From contig JAISFK010000250.1 of the NCBI GenBank assembly GCA_031263625.1, forward strand, positions 1 through 11,093: a stretch of 11,093 bases of DNA. Direction: 5' to 3'. The position numbers were made by a program, and so were the translations under genes. The DNA is from Clostridiales bacterium. Lineage in GTDB: Bacteria > Bacillota > Clostridia > WRLR01. Of this stretch, positions 1 to 6,615 are shown in pieces. The notes beneath the pieces are model-generated. The model was not told the origin of the DNA. It made no database searches and saw nothing but the letters and a program-made list of their open reading frames with translations. How positions within the stretch are numbered: position 1 is the stretch's first letter; each line of letters begins with the position of its first letter.

Positions 1-1
1 G

Positions 2-172
2 CTCTACGGCGAGCGGCACGGGCTGTACCAAAGCCTGTGCGACATAGCCGTATCCAACGACGGCGACGATCCGCAGAGCGCCGCGCGCCGCGTCATAGAA
101 CTCGTCGCGCCGGAATGCGTCGTCTCGCCGGAATGCGCGAAGCGCCGCGTTGCCTTGGACGGGCCGGATTAG
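2..172 (+). CDS. Shikimate kinase, C-terminal 56 residues (5' end outside the window)
   Basis: The frame is open from the left edge and ends at TAG 170-172. It reads ERHGLYQSLCDIAVSNDGDD followed by PQSAARRVIELVAPE. This resembles the end of shikimate kinases (AroK/AroL), where an Arg-x-x-x-Tyr segment, an 'xADIxV' strand and a final helix ('spEeva..ii..l') close the nucleoside-kinase fold. The enzyme phosphorylates shikimate with ATP in the cytoplasm, in the chorismate pathway. The P-loop and shikimate-binding parts lie outside the window, so the call rests on the tail alone. It is convergent with the regulator gene and has no visible link to the importer cluster. Another P-loop small-molecule kinase remains possible. 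Confidence 0.6.
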   Translation, partial: LYGERHGLYQSLCDIAVSNDGDDPQSAARRVIELVAPECVVSPECAKRRVALDGPD

Positions 173-217
173 GCGCAATTTGCCCGAAGCTTTTGCGGCT
201 CTTTTGTGGCCATTTTT

Positions 218-266
218 GCGCAAAGCGCGATATTCTCGCTGTGCCGCATTACGCCGCGTTTTGCGC
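218..266. other. Stem-loop in the convergent gap between the kinase and the regulator
   Basis: GCGCAAAGCGCG at 218-229 can pair with CGCGTTTTGCGC at 255-266. That makes a 12-bp stem with one G-U pair and a 25-base loop. It lies between two convergent stop codons (170-172 plus, 314-316 minus), where terminators are expected. Neither strand has a run of U directly after the stem, so it is not a canonical intrinsic terminator. A second short GC stem (CGGGCC 280-285 with GGCCCG 296-301) lies nearby. The rest of 173-313 shows nothing I can interpret. Confidence 0.3.
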
Positions 267-295
267 GTGATGGATGGCGCGGGCCTAAGCGGCAC

Positions 296-312
296 GGCCC
301 GGCCCGGCCCGG
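296..312. repeat. GGCCC pentamer tandem repeat abutting the regulator stop codon
   Basis: Three full copies of GGCCC plus GG run from 296 to 312 and end one base before the stop codon (314-316) of the AraC-family gene. This is a simple slippage-type repeat with no assigned role. Confidence 0.8.
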
Positions 313-313
313 C

Positions 314-3091
314 TCACTGCAGCGGCTCGTTGCTCAGGCTGCCGCCGCCATTCACGCCGCCGTCGCTCTCCCCGCCGTCGCCGCCATTCATGCCGCCGCC
401 CTCGCTCTCCCCGCCGTCGCCGCCATTCACGCCGCCGCTGTCGCCCTCCCTGCCGCCGCTTCCCACTCCGTCCTCCCCGCCGCCGCCATTCACGCCGCCG
501 CCGTCGCTTTCCACTCCGTCCTCCCCGCCGCTGTCGTCGCCGCTGTCACCGCCGTCGCCGCGCCCCTGCTGGAGCTTGCGGTATTCGGCCGGCGTGACGC
601 GGTAGAGCTTCTTGAAGTTGCGTATGAACGTGTGAACGTCGTCGTACCCGCAGCGCTCCGCCGCCTCGCGCACCGTGATGCCGGAATTTCTCAGCAGGCT
701 GACGGCCTTTTCTATGCGCAACTCGTTGACGTAGCCGCTGAAATTCAGCCCCAGCTCGCGCTTGATCAGCGCGCTGATGTAGGCGGCGTTCATGTGGAAC
801 TCGTCCGCGAGCATGGACAGCGAGATCTCCTTGTCGAACCGGCTCTGTATGTATGCGTCTATGCGCTGCGCGAGCACGTTGTCCGGGCTGAGCGATAGCC
901 GCTGCCGCCGCGCCGCCGCCAGCGCGCACATCTCTTTCACGAAGCGTATCTTTTCGTCGATGTTCTCATGCCGGTACAGGCGCATGAAAACATCGCCGTC
1001 GCCGAAGCGCCCGGAATCCGGGCGGCCGGCGCCGACATAGCGCGCAAGCTCGAACAGGACGCTGGCGAGCGCCGCGTTGATTATGTCGATGCTGAACCCG
1101 CAGTCGTCGATCAGCTTGCCGAAAGCCGCGTCCAGCTTCGCCTCGATCCCGTCCATGCCCGCCTGCGCGACGAGCGCCGCGATCCTGCCGATCGCGTCGG
1201 CGGGAAAGCGGATATGGCTGTTTTCATAGCGGCTGATGGCGCTCGGCAACAGGACGGCGTCCTCGCGGAAAAATGGCTTGAAGCCCATGAAATGCAGCGC
1301 CCGCCGGTACGCGCTCCCCGCGTTCTCTATGCCGGACGCAGCCTCGCTGACCGCCACGCAAAACGAAAAGCGCCCGCCCACGCGGATCTCCGACTGAACC
1401 TGCTCCAACATGGCGCCCAGCTCCCGCTCGCTCCGCGCGTCCGGCACGACGGCCACCAGCTTGTCGAGCTCGATTCGCTGGATCAGCGGCTGCGCTTCTG
1501 TCTGCGCCTCATCCTGAGCGCCCGCCTGCGCATCTGTTTGGGCGCCCGCCTGCGCGCCCGCCCGCCACTTTTCAAAGAGCAGCGAGCGCAGCCGCCCCAT
1601 CGCCAGGCTCGCGTCCGCCCTGGAGATCGGCTCGTCCGCGCCGCCGGCGCCGCGGTTGCCGACGCCTCGCTCGCAGCCGTTGAGCGCGAACGCCACCACG
1701 CGGAACGGCCCGTCAAAGACCGCGCCCGACAAAAGGCCCGGCATCGAAGCCGCCGCAGCGCCGTCGAGCGCCTCAGTGAGGATCTGCCCGATGAGCTCGG
1801 ACTCGCGCGCAAAGCGGCTCTGCCGCAAAAACTCGCCTATGTTCCGCTGCTGCCGGATTTTCAGCCCGCGCAGGATGCCCGTCAGGGCGAGCGCGAGCAG
1901 CGTCGCGAGCCCGAGCGCGCCGCCGGCGCGGGATATGCCCGTCATGCCCGCCCGAACCGCGCCGTCGGGCACGGCTGCGGGGACAAATGTCACGGTGCGC
2001 CAGTATTGGCCGGGGGAACGCGACACCATCATATAGTACGGCTCGCCATCGGCTAAGGCTGCGGTTGCGGCCGCGCCCTCGGCCGCGCCCCCGCCCTCGC
2101 CGGGCGCCAGGCGGTATATGTCTATATCCGAAGCGCCTGCGCCGGCATCCGTCAGCGTGACGCTGGCCACCGCGGCGCCGCCATCGCCCCCTGCGCCTCC
2201 GTTGCCGTCCCATGCCCCGCCGGCGCCGCTGCCGCCCCCCTCCGCGCCCATCCCAGCCAGCGCGCGGCTTTCGGCAAACAGCTCCCTGAACTTGGGATCG
2301 CTCGCGGACAGCACGTCGCCGCCGGCGCCCAGGATCAGCGCCCCCGCCGGGCCGCGCGGCAGCCCGTACATGACCAGGCTCTCGCTCAGGTTGATGATGA
2401 TCTGCCCGTTCGGCACGTCCAGCGTCACCGGCATGGAAAACGGTATGATCCTGGCGGCGTCCGCGCCGGACGTGCGCTCCCACAGCGCGGGCATCCACCC
2501 GCGCTTGTCGGCCGCCGTCCCGTAGAACAGGCCCTTCTGCGGAAAATCGTCGAGCTTCGAGAACATGAACGCGGTCGATAGCACCTTGTTGCTGCCAAAT
2601 GTATAGAGGTAGATGGACGCGATCATGGAGTGCGAGTTGACGATGTTCAGCATCTGGCTGTGCGTGAGGTAGAGGCTGTAGTAGTCCGTCGCGGGAAGGT
2701 ACGCCTCGCGTATCCACTCCTCGACATACGAGTCCGTGGCGAGCTGGTAGTACGTGGTGTTCAGCATCTGCGCGACGCCTTGCAGGTACTCGTCGGTCTT
2801 CTCGTGCTGCTTGCGCATGGCGCCCCGCTGCTCGGCGACAAGCCCCTGGTACGAGCTGGAAATCCACGCGGCGGCCAGCAGGCACACGCACAGCAGGCAG
2901 ACAGACGCCGCCTTCGCCCGCCCGTAAAAGAGCCCAAGGTCGGCGGACTGCAGCGCTGACTGCAGCGCCGACTGCAGCGCGGACCGCAACAGGGATGGGA
3001 AAAGCCGGGCCACGCTCTCAGGCCCGGCTTCAGAATTGCGGGCAACGCCGCTCTTATCCTCTTTTTGCCGCTTTTTGACGCTCATCTTCAA
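314..3091 (-). CDS. YesN-type membrane-bound AraC-family transcriptional regulator, 925 aa
   Basis: A one-component sensor-regulator. Residues about 61-80 (AASVCLLCVCLLAAAWISSS) form TM1, about 81-385 an extracellular sensor region of the Cache-like kind usual for this family, and about 388-408 TM2. Residues about 409-739 are a cytoplasmic linker. Residues 740-842 are the double helix-turn-helix AraC domain, ending GYDDVHTFIRNFKKLYRVTP plus AEYRK. Known members with this layout control neighbouring LplB/YtcP-type carbohydrate importers. It is the last gene of the cluster, 24 bases after the FAD enzyme. The start given is TTG 3091, 8 bases after a GGGG on the minus strand; ATG at 3085 (residue 3) is possible. 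It is longer than typical members because of repeat-like expansions: SALQ repeats 37-48, a Gly-rich stretch about 284-306, an Ala/Gln-rich stretch 511-534, and an 83-residue Gly-rich tail. The ligand is unknown. Confidence 0.9.
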   Translation of the reverse strand: MKMSVKKRQKEDKSGVARNSEAGPESVARLFPSLLRSALQSALQSALQSADLGLFYGRAKAASVCLLCVCLLAAAWISSSYQGLVAEQRGAMRKQHEKTDEYLQGVAQMLNTTYYQLATDSYVEEWIREAYLPATDYYSLYLTHSQMLNIVNSHSMIASIYLYTFGSNKVLSTAFMFSKLDDFPQKGLFYGTAADKRGWMPALWERTSGADAARIIPFSMPVTLDVPNGQIIINLSESLVMYGLPRGPAGALILGAGGDVLSASDPKFRELFAESRALAGMGAEGGGSGAGGAWDGNGGAGGDGGAAVASVTLTDAGAGASDIDIYRLAPGEGGGAAEGAAATAALADGEPYYMMVSRSPGQYWRTVTFVPAAVPDGAVRAGMTGISRAGGALGLATLLALALTGILRGLKIRQQRNIGEFLRQSRFARESELIGQILTEALDGAAAASMPGLLSGAVFDGPFRVVAFALNGCERGVGNRGAGGADEPISRADASLAMGRLRSLLFEKWRAGAQAGAQTDAQAGAQDEAQTEAQPLIQRIELDKLVAVVPDARSERELGAMLEQVQSEIRVGGRFSFCVAVSEAASGIENAGSAYRRALHFMGFKPFFREDAVLLPSAISRYENSHIRFPADAIGRIAALVAQAGMDGIEAKLDAAFGKLIDDCGFSIDIINAALASVLFELARYVGAGRPDSGRFGDGDVFMRLYRHENIDEKIRFVKEMCALAAARRQRLSLSPDNVLAQRIDAYIQSRFDKEISLSMLADEFHMNAAYISALIKRELGLNFSGYVNELRIEKAVSLLRNSGITVREAAERCGYDDVHTFIRNFKKLYRVTPAEYRKLQQGRGDGGDSGDDSGGEDGVESDGGGVNGGGGEDGVGSGGREGDSGGVNGGDGGESEGGGMNGGDGGESDGGVNGGGSLSNEPLQ
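317..565 (-). repeat. Degenerate coding repeat: Gly/Asp/Glu/Ser tail of the AraC-family regulator
   Basis: Residues 843-925 of the regulator, after the natural end of the AraC domain, use almost only Gly, Asp, Glu, Ser, Val and Asn. The motif [V/M]NGG recurs at residues 867, 888, 901 and 913, spaced 21, 13 and 12 residues apart. The clearest unit is about 12-13 residues (NGGDGGESEGGG, NGGDGGESDGG), that is 36-39 bp. In the plus-strand DNA it appears as repeated blocks around GCCGCCATTCACGCCGCCG. The tail is acidic and probably disordered. Confidence 0.85.
2946..2981 (-). repeat. 12-bp tandem repeat x3 encoding SALQ repeats
   Basis: GACTGCAGCGC followed by T, C or G is repeated three times in direct tandem at 2946-2957, 2958-2969 and 2970-2981 (plus-strand reading). 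It encodes the SALQSALQSALQ run just before TM1 of the regulator. The copies differ only in their last base, which suggests recent duplication. Confidence 0.9.
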
Positions 3092-3099
3092 TTACGCAT

Positions 3100-3115
3100 C
3101 CCCGCAACCCCGCAA
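3100..3115. repeat. 8-bp perfect tandem repeat in the FAD enzyme-regulator spacer
   Basis: CCCCGCAA occurs twice back to back (3100-3107, 3108-3115), filling over half of the spacer between the FAD enzyme stop (3116-3118) and the regulator start. On the minus strand it reads TTGCGGGG twice, so it doubles the GGGG that may serve as the regulator's ribosome binding site. Confidence 0.85.
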
Positions 3116-4390
3116 CTACTTTTTCCGCGACTGCCCTATCTCCGCGCCGGCCTCTATCAGGCGCCTCTGGAGCTTCTTGACGTCTATGCCGCGCGGCGCG
3201 AGCCCGTCCTCCGCGCATATGGCGGCCGCTATCCCCGCCGCCTCGCCTATGGCGAAGATGTGGGCCATCGCGCGCCACGACTCGTAGGCGATCTGGTCCG
3301 AGGACATGCAGCGCCCGGCGACCAGCAGCCCGTCAACCTTTTTCGGGACCATGCAGCGGTAGGGTATGTCGTAGCCCTCGTGCTCAAGAAAGCGCCGATA
3401 TCCGTAGTAGTGGATCACGGGGTTGGCAGCCATCGCTATGGAGTCCTCGAACGCCCGCCCCTCGAGCACATCGTCGCCCGTCAGCGCGTACACGCCCTCA
3501 AAAAAGCGCGTCTGGCGCACGCCTATCAGCGCGCCCGTATCAACCACGCAGGCGCCCGCGAGATCCGGGTGCGCCCTGATCTTTTCCTCCAGGTCGCCGT
3601 ATACGGCCAGCCTGGCGTCAATCTCCTCGCGCGTCAGCTCGTCCGCGTCGGCGGCGTTGTGCGCGCCGGGGGACGGCCCCCACACGACCATCGTGTTCCC
3701 TATCAGGCAGCCGGGCGCTTTCGTGTCTGGCGAAAAGCCCGCTATCTTGTACATCAGGCAGTCGTTCAGCCTCGGCGCCTCGTCCGCCTTCGTCTGCCAG
3801 TACGGCACGCCCGCCCGCAGCGCGACGTCGCCGTCGCCGCTCGCGTCTATGACGGTCTTCGCGTATGCCGCCTGGCGCCCGGACTTGTTTTCAAACACTA
3901 TCCCCGCGACCGCGCCGCCGTCCATTATCGCGTCGGAGAACCACGTGTGGAACAGAATTTTCACCCCGGCGTCCAGCGCCATTTTCAGCGCGACGTGCTT
4001 GAAGCGCTCCGTGTCGAACGCGAAATTGTACGACAGGTCGCCCTTCTTGTCCGAGCGCTTGGCGGATTCGTAGGCGTTGCGGGATTTTTCGGCGCCGCCC
4101 GTCTTCAAAAGCTCCAGTATGATCTCCTCGCCGATCCCCTTCGTGGTCTGGATCCCGTCCGGCGGCTTCTGGTTGCGGTAGCCCACGATATTGGCCATGA
4201 GCGAGGCCGTCGCCGTTCCGCCGAAAAACGGGAACCGCTCTATTATGAGCGCATTCGCGCCCGCGCGCCCCGCCGCGACCGCCGCCGACCAGCCTGCCAC
4301 GCCGCCCCCGACCACGATCACGTCAAACTCGCCGTACACCTTCAGTTCCTTCGCCGGTTCCAAATAGCTTTCCCTGCCGCCAATGCCCAT
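3116..4390 (-). CDS. FAD-dependent oxidoreductase (FAD_oxidored-type family), 424 aa
   Basis: A flavoprotein with an N-terminal Rossmann fold: FDVIVVGGGVAGWSAA at residues 22-37 carries the GxGxxG dinucleotide motif, and E51 in IIERFPFFGGTAT is the expected ribose-binding acid. VIDASGDGDVA (180-190) and LLVAGRCMSSDQIA (355-368), followed by a GEAAG helix, are the other FAD-contacting blocks. Length and motif order fit the PF12831-like family, often found in carbohydrate catabolic clusters. The substrate cannot be read from sequence. No signal peptide is visible, so it should be cytoplasmic. Start chosen at ATG 4390 because AAAGGAGG lies 13 bases upstream on the minus strand; the reading frame runs open to 4522, but those extra 44 codons lie in tandem repeats and encode an Arg-rich string. 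It follows the binding-protein gene after a repeat-filled spacer and precedes the regulator by 24 bases. Confidence 0.88.
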   Translation of the reverse strand: MGIGGRESYLEPAKELKVYGEFDVIVVGGGVAGWSAAVAAGRAGANALIIERFPFFGGTATASLMANIVGYRNQKPPDGIQTTKGIGEEIILELLKTGGAEKSRNAYESAKRSDKKGDLSYNFAFDTERFKHVALKMALDAGVKILFHTWFSDAIMDGGAVAGIVFENKSGRQAAYAKTVIDASGDGDVALRAGVPYWQTKADEAPRLNDCLMYKIAGFSPDTKAPGCLIGNTMVVWGPSPGAHNAADADELTREEIDARLAVYGDLEEKIRAHPDLAGACVVDTGALIGVRQTRFFEGVYALTGDDVLEGRAFEDSIAMAANPVIHYYGYRRFLEHEGYDIPYRCMVPKKVDGLLVAGRCMSSDQIAYESWRAMAHIFAIGEAAGIAAAICAEDGLAPRGIDVKKLQRRLIEAGAEIGQSRKK

Positions 4391-4427
4391 AGCGATCCGC
4401 GCGCCTCCTTTTAGAAAGTTATACCGA

Positions 4428-4548
4428 TATATGCCGTCTATATGCCGTCGCCTGTCTATGCACCGTACACCGTCATTTATATGCCGTCGCTTGCGTCGCT
4501 TGCGTCGCCTATACACCATCATTTATGTGCCGTCATTTATATGCCGTC
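4428..4548. repeat. Spacer built entirely of degenerate 11-, 14- and 9-bp tandem units
   Basis: The spacer between the binding-protein gene and the FAD enzyme tiles without gaps. There are three 11-mers (TATATGCCGTC at 4428 and 4439, then a diverged GCCTGTCTATG at 4450) and two 14-mers (4461, 4475). Two perfect 9-mers follow (GCTTGCGTC at 4489 and 4498), then three more 14-mers (4507, 4521, 4535). The best 14-mer is ATTTATATGCCGTC. The last copy overlaps the stop codon of the binding-protein gene. Unit lengths of 11 and 14 argue against a coding role. No promoter or terminator is evident inside it. Confidence 0.85.
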
Positions 4549-6202
4549 ACTGCTGGCTCGCGTTGTACCAGTCGGTCCAGAATTTCATCGCGGCCTCCCC
4601 GCCGGCCACCTTGTACTTTGTCACGTAGTCGTCCCAGGTCGCGTCGATGTCCACGTTGCCCAGTATGGCCTTGGCGTTGTACTCGTCCGTGACCTTCGTC
4701 AGGTTGAAGTTGACGAGGTCGGGGTAATACGGCAGCGACGCCGCCAGCTCGTCCAGCTGGCCGTTTCTCGTCGAGATGTCCAGCCGCTCGACCGTTTCCT
4801 TGGGATACGTGAGCTCGAGGTATTTTTTGACGTTGTCGTTCAGGATGCCAGGGCTGACCATCGTGAACATCCAGTGCAGCGAGTTGCGCTGCTTGAGAAC
4901 CTCAATGGCCCCGTCGGCGCCGATGCTGTACTCGTCGCCCTCGACGCCCAGGTACAGCCAGCGCTCGCCCTCGTCCGGGGAGCACGTCCAGTCGTACACG
5001 CGCATGAGCGCGTCAACCTTGCTGCTCGTCGTCGGGATCCCGACGTAGTTGCGGTTCAGCGAGTCATACGTGAAGTGGGAGGGCTGCCCGTCGCGCCCCT
5101 TAGGCAGATCCAGCGACAGCCAGTTCTCGTGGACCGTGCCCTGATCGTACTCCGGCAGCTGGTTCGCGTGCCAGAAGTAGCTCGTCATGCCATATTTGTA
5201 CGTCTTCAGCTTGTCCATGTAGATCGACACCGTGGTCGTCGGCCACTCTGGATCCATGATCTTCTCGGCCACGAGCTTGCTTATGAATTTCAGGTAGTCC
5301 TTGTAGTTCTCCGTGATCACGGCAGGTGTTACCACCCCGTCTATGACCTTGTAGGATTCGGCGTCAAACGCCGCTTTGAATATGCGCGCGCCTTCAAACA
5401 GGGACGAACCCGCAAGCAACCCGAACGTGTCGTCCTGGCCGTTGCCGTCCGGGTCGTCATACGTGAACGCGCGCATTACCTCGTAGTACTCGTCTATCGT
5501 CGTCGGGATCTCAAGATTCAGCGCCTCCATCCACGGCTTCTGCACGAACACGACCTGCGTGAACGCGTCGAAGCGCGAGTACGGGAACCCCCACACGCCC
5601 TCGTCGTTCGTGACCGGCAGCCATGTGTTCGGCGCCATGTACGCGTCTATGTTCGGGTACTTCGCGGCGTCGTGGATGTATGGCGACAGATCCGTCAAAA
5701 TGCCGTCCAGCGCGAACTTGTTGATCTGGTCGCGATTGGCCATGAACGCATCCACTTCCGCCCCGGAGGCCATGACGATGTTCAGCTTGTCATTGTAGCC
5801 CGCCGGCCCCGGAGAGTCCATCACGATCTTCACGCCCGTCTTTTCCTCGATAAAGTCAACATACTTGTTGTCGGTGAGGGAGTCGATCCCGTCCATTATG
5901 TTGAAGTCCATAAGTATATTAACCGACACCGGCTCAAAATCCGCCTGCCCTTGTTCTTGGCCCTGATCCTGCCCAGCGGCCGTTGTCGCGGCCCCGCCCG
6001 CCGCCGGAGCGGCTGTCGTCGCGGCCCCGCCTGTGGCCGCGCCGCCGCATGACGCCATTATACACAAAATCAGCGCGATTGCCAACAGCTGCGCCAGGCC
6101 CGCCAGCCTGCGCCCCCTCGCCCTCATTCCTCCCATTCGTCCCATTCTTCCCATTTCCCTCAGCCCTTTCCGCGTCCCGCTCAGCCCCATCGTCTTTTTC
6201 AT
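4547..6202 (-). CDS. ABC transporter lipoprotein solute-binding protein (LplA-like), 551 aa
   Basis: The extracytoplasmic binding component of the importer. Start at ATG 6202: AGGAGG lies 5 bases upstream on the minus strand. The signal peptide has an unusually long basic N-region (residues 1-35, with an MGRMGRMGGM repeat), a hydrophobic core AGLAQLLAIALILCIM and a lipobox MASC with Cys52 as lipid anchor. An Ala/Thr/Gly/Gln-rich linker (53-86) leads to the mature domain. DPDGNGQDDTFG (250-261) matches the Ca-binding-like loop common in this large family of Paenibacillus/Clostridia sugar-binding proteins, and length fits the family's roughly 500-560 residues. The preferred sugar cannot be inferred. 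Unusually it is not beside the permease genes: the aldo/keto reductase lies between. Its own leader has a strong hairpin and repeats. Confidence 0.92.
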   Translation of the reverse strand: MKKTMGLSGTRKGLREMGRMGRMGGMRARGRRLAGLAQLLAIALILCIMASCGGAATGGAATTAAPAAGGAATTAAGQDQGQEQGQADFEPVSVNILMDFNIMDGIDSLTDNKYVDFIEEKTGVKIVMDSPGPAGYNDKLNIVMASGAEVDAFMANRDQINKFALDGILTDLSPYIHDAAKYPNIDAYMAPNTWLPVTNDEGVWGFPYSRFDAFTQVVFVQKPWMEALNLEIPTTIDEYYEVMRAFTYDDPDGNGQDDTFGLLAGSSLFEGARIFKAAFDAESYKVIDGVVTPAVITENYKDYLKFISKLVAEKIMDPEWPTTTVSIYMDKLKTYKYGMTSYFWHANQLPEYDQGTVHENWLSLDLPKGRDGQPSHFTYDSLNRNYVGIPTTSSKVDALMRVYDWTCSPDEGERWLYLGVEGDEYSIGADGAIEVLKQRNSLHWMFTMVSPGILNDNVKKYLELTYPKETVERLDISTRNGQLDELAASLPYYPDLVNFNLTKVTDEYNAKAILGNVDIDATWDDYVTKYKVAGGEAAMKFWTDWYNASQQ

Positions 6203-6397
6203 GTGCCCCTCCTGCACTGTTTGCCTGCCCGGCCCGACATTCTCTGCCGCCGGGACTCCGCCACCGCCTCTGCCGTTACCGCTGCCGTTACAGTTGCCAT
6301 CGCCACTGCCGCCGCTGCCGTCGCAGTTGCCGTTACCGCTGCCGTTGCAGTTGCCGTTGCCACTGCCGCCGCCGTTCTGGCTTGCCATTTTCGCCAT
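6203..6397 (-). other. In-frame upstream extension of the binding-protein gene with its own start and ribosome binding site
   Basis: On the minus strand AAGGGAGG stands 6 bases before ATG 6397, and this frame runs without a stop straight into the binding-protein start at 6202. The 65 residues begin MAKMASQNGGGSGNGNCNGS, continue rich in Gly, Asn, Ser and Cys, and resemble no domain. If used, it would place the lipoprotein signal peptide 65 residues from the N-terminus. More likely it is repeat-derived leader sequence, but the ribosome site is as good as that of many real genes. Treat it as an uncertain alternative start. Confidence 0.3.
6271..6384. repeat. 57-bp degenerate tandem duplication
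   Basis: TGCCGTTACCGCTGCCGTT at 6271 recurs at 6328, and the two 57-bp blocks (6271-6327, 6328-6384) match over most of their length. The first 30 bases differ at only two positions. Within each block are shorter echoes of GCCGTTGC and GCCACTGCC. It lies in the leader of the binding-protein gene and produces the Gly/Asn-rich string of the upstream extension. Confidence 0.75.
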
Positions 6398-6420
6398 CGC
6401 CGCCTCCCTTTCTTGGCTCC

Positions 6421-6497
6421 CCCTGTTTTTTTGCCTGTTTTTTTGCTCCGCGCGATTCGGTTCTGCCTGTTTTTTTCGCCGCGCGATTTGGCGCCGC
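6421..6497. repeat. 32-bp tandem repeat with CCTG-T7 motifs
   Basis: CCTG followed by seven T occurs at 6422-6432, 6434-6444 and 6466-6476. The latter two belong to a 32-bp unit (6433-6464, 6465-6496) that also shares CCGCGCGATT. On the minus strand these are A7 runs followed by CAGG in the leader of the binding-protein gene. T7/A7 tracts are slippage-prone. Confidence 0.75.
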
Positions 6498-6544
6498 CTG
6501 CTATACTGACGAGCATTTGAATTTACCATAAACGCGAGTCAGTA

Positions 6545-6604
6545 ATACTCGTTTCCTCTGTCCGACCGCAATTTGCGGTCGGAATTTCCAATCGAACACG
6601 AGTA
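6545..6604 (-). promoter_or_regulatory. Nested inverted repeat in the aldo/keto reductase-binding protein spacer
   Basis: An inner perfect hairpin (TCCGACCGCA 6561-6570, loop ATT, TGCGGTCGGA 6574-6583) is enclosed by an outer perfect 8-bp inverted repeat: ATACTCGT 6545-6552 with ACGAGTAT 6597-6604. It starts 12 bases after the aldo/keto reductase stop on the minus strand. No U-run follows the stem, so it is a poor intrinsic terminator. A stabilising or processing structure that raises expression of the binding protein, as seen in other importer operons, is plausible. The rest of 6203-6615 holds the repeats and alternative start listed separately; I see no convincing internal promoter. Confidence 0.6.
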
Positions 6605-6615
6605 TATTCCAGCCT

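Noticed and set aside
218..312. Bidirectional intrinsic terminator between the shikimate kinase and the regulator
   Set aside because: The stems exist, but neither strand shows the U-run needed after the stem. It is recorded only as a stem-loop.
37..605. Pro/Ser- and Arg-rich plus-strand frames at 37-270 and 150-605
   Set aside because: The first is out of frame with the shikimate kinase tail, which fits a known family. The second is the reverse of the Gly-rich repeat tail of the regulator.
3065..4414. Long open frame on the plus strand opposite the FAD oxidoreductase (449 codons)
   Set aside because: It is antisense to a gene with clear FAD motifs, and its product is rich in Arg, Val and His with no recognisable domain. 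GC-rich codon bias leaves such frames open.
4391..4522. 44-codon N-terminal extension of the FAD oxidoreductase
   Set aside because: It translates the tandem-repeat array into an Arg-rich string and lies upstream of the AAAGGAGG site, so the start at 4390 is preferred.
4442..6052. Long open frame on the plus strand opposite the binding protein (536 codons), and similar ones at 968-2056, 7542-8783 and 8632-9555
   Set aside because: All are mirror frames of well-supported minus-strand genes, with no domain signal, and their apparent starts lie inside repeats or other genes.
6203..6615. Riboswitch in the leader of the binding protein
   Set aside because: There is strong local structure, but no conserved riboswitch core that I can recognise. 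Most of the leader is explained by tandem repeats.
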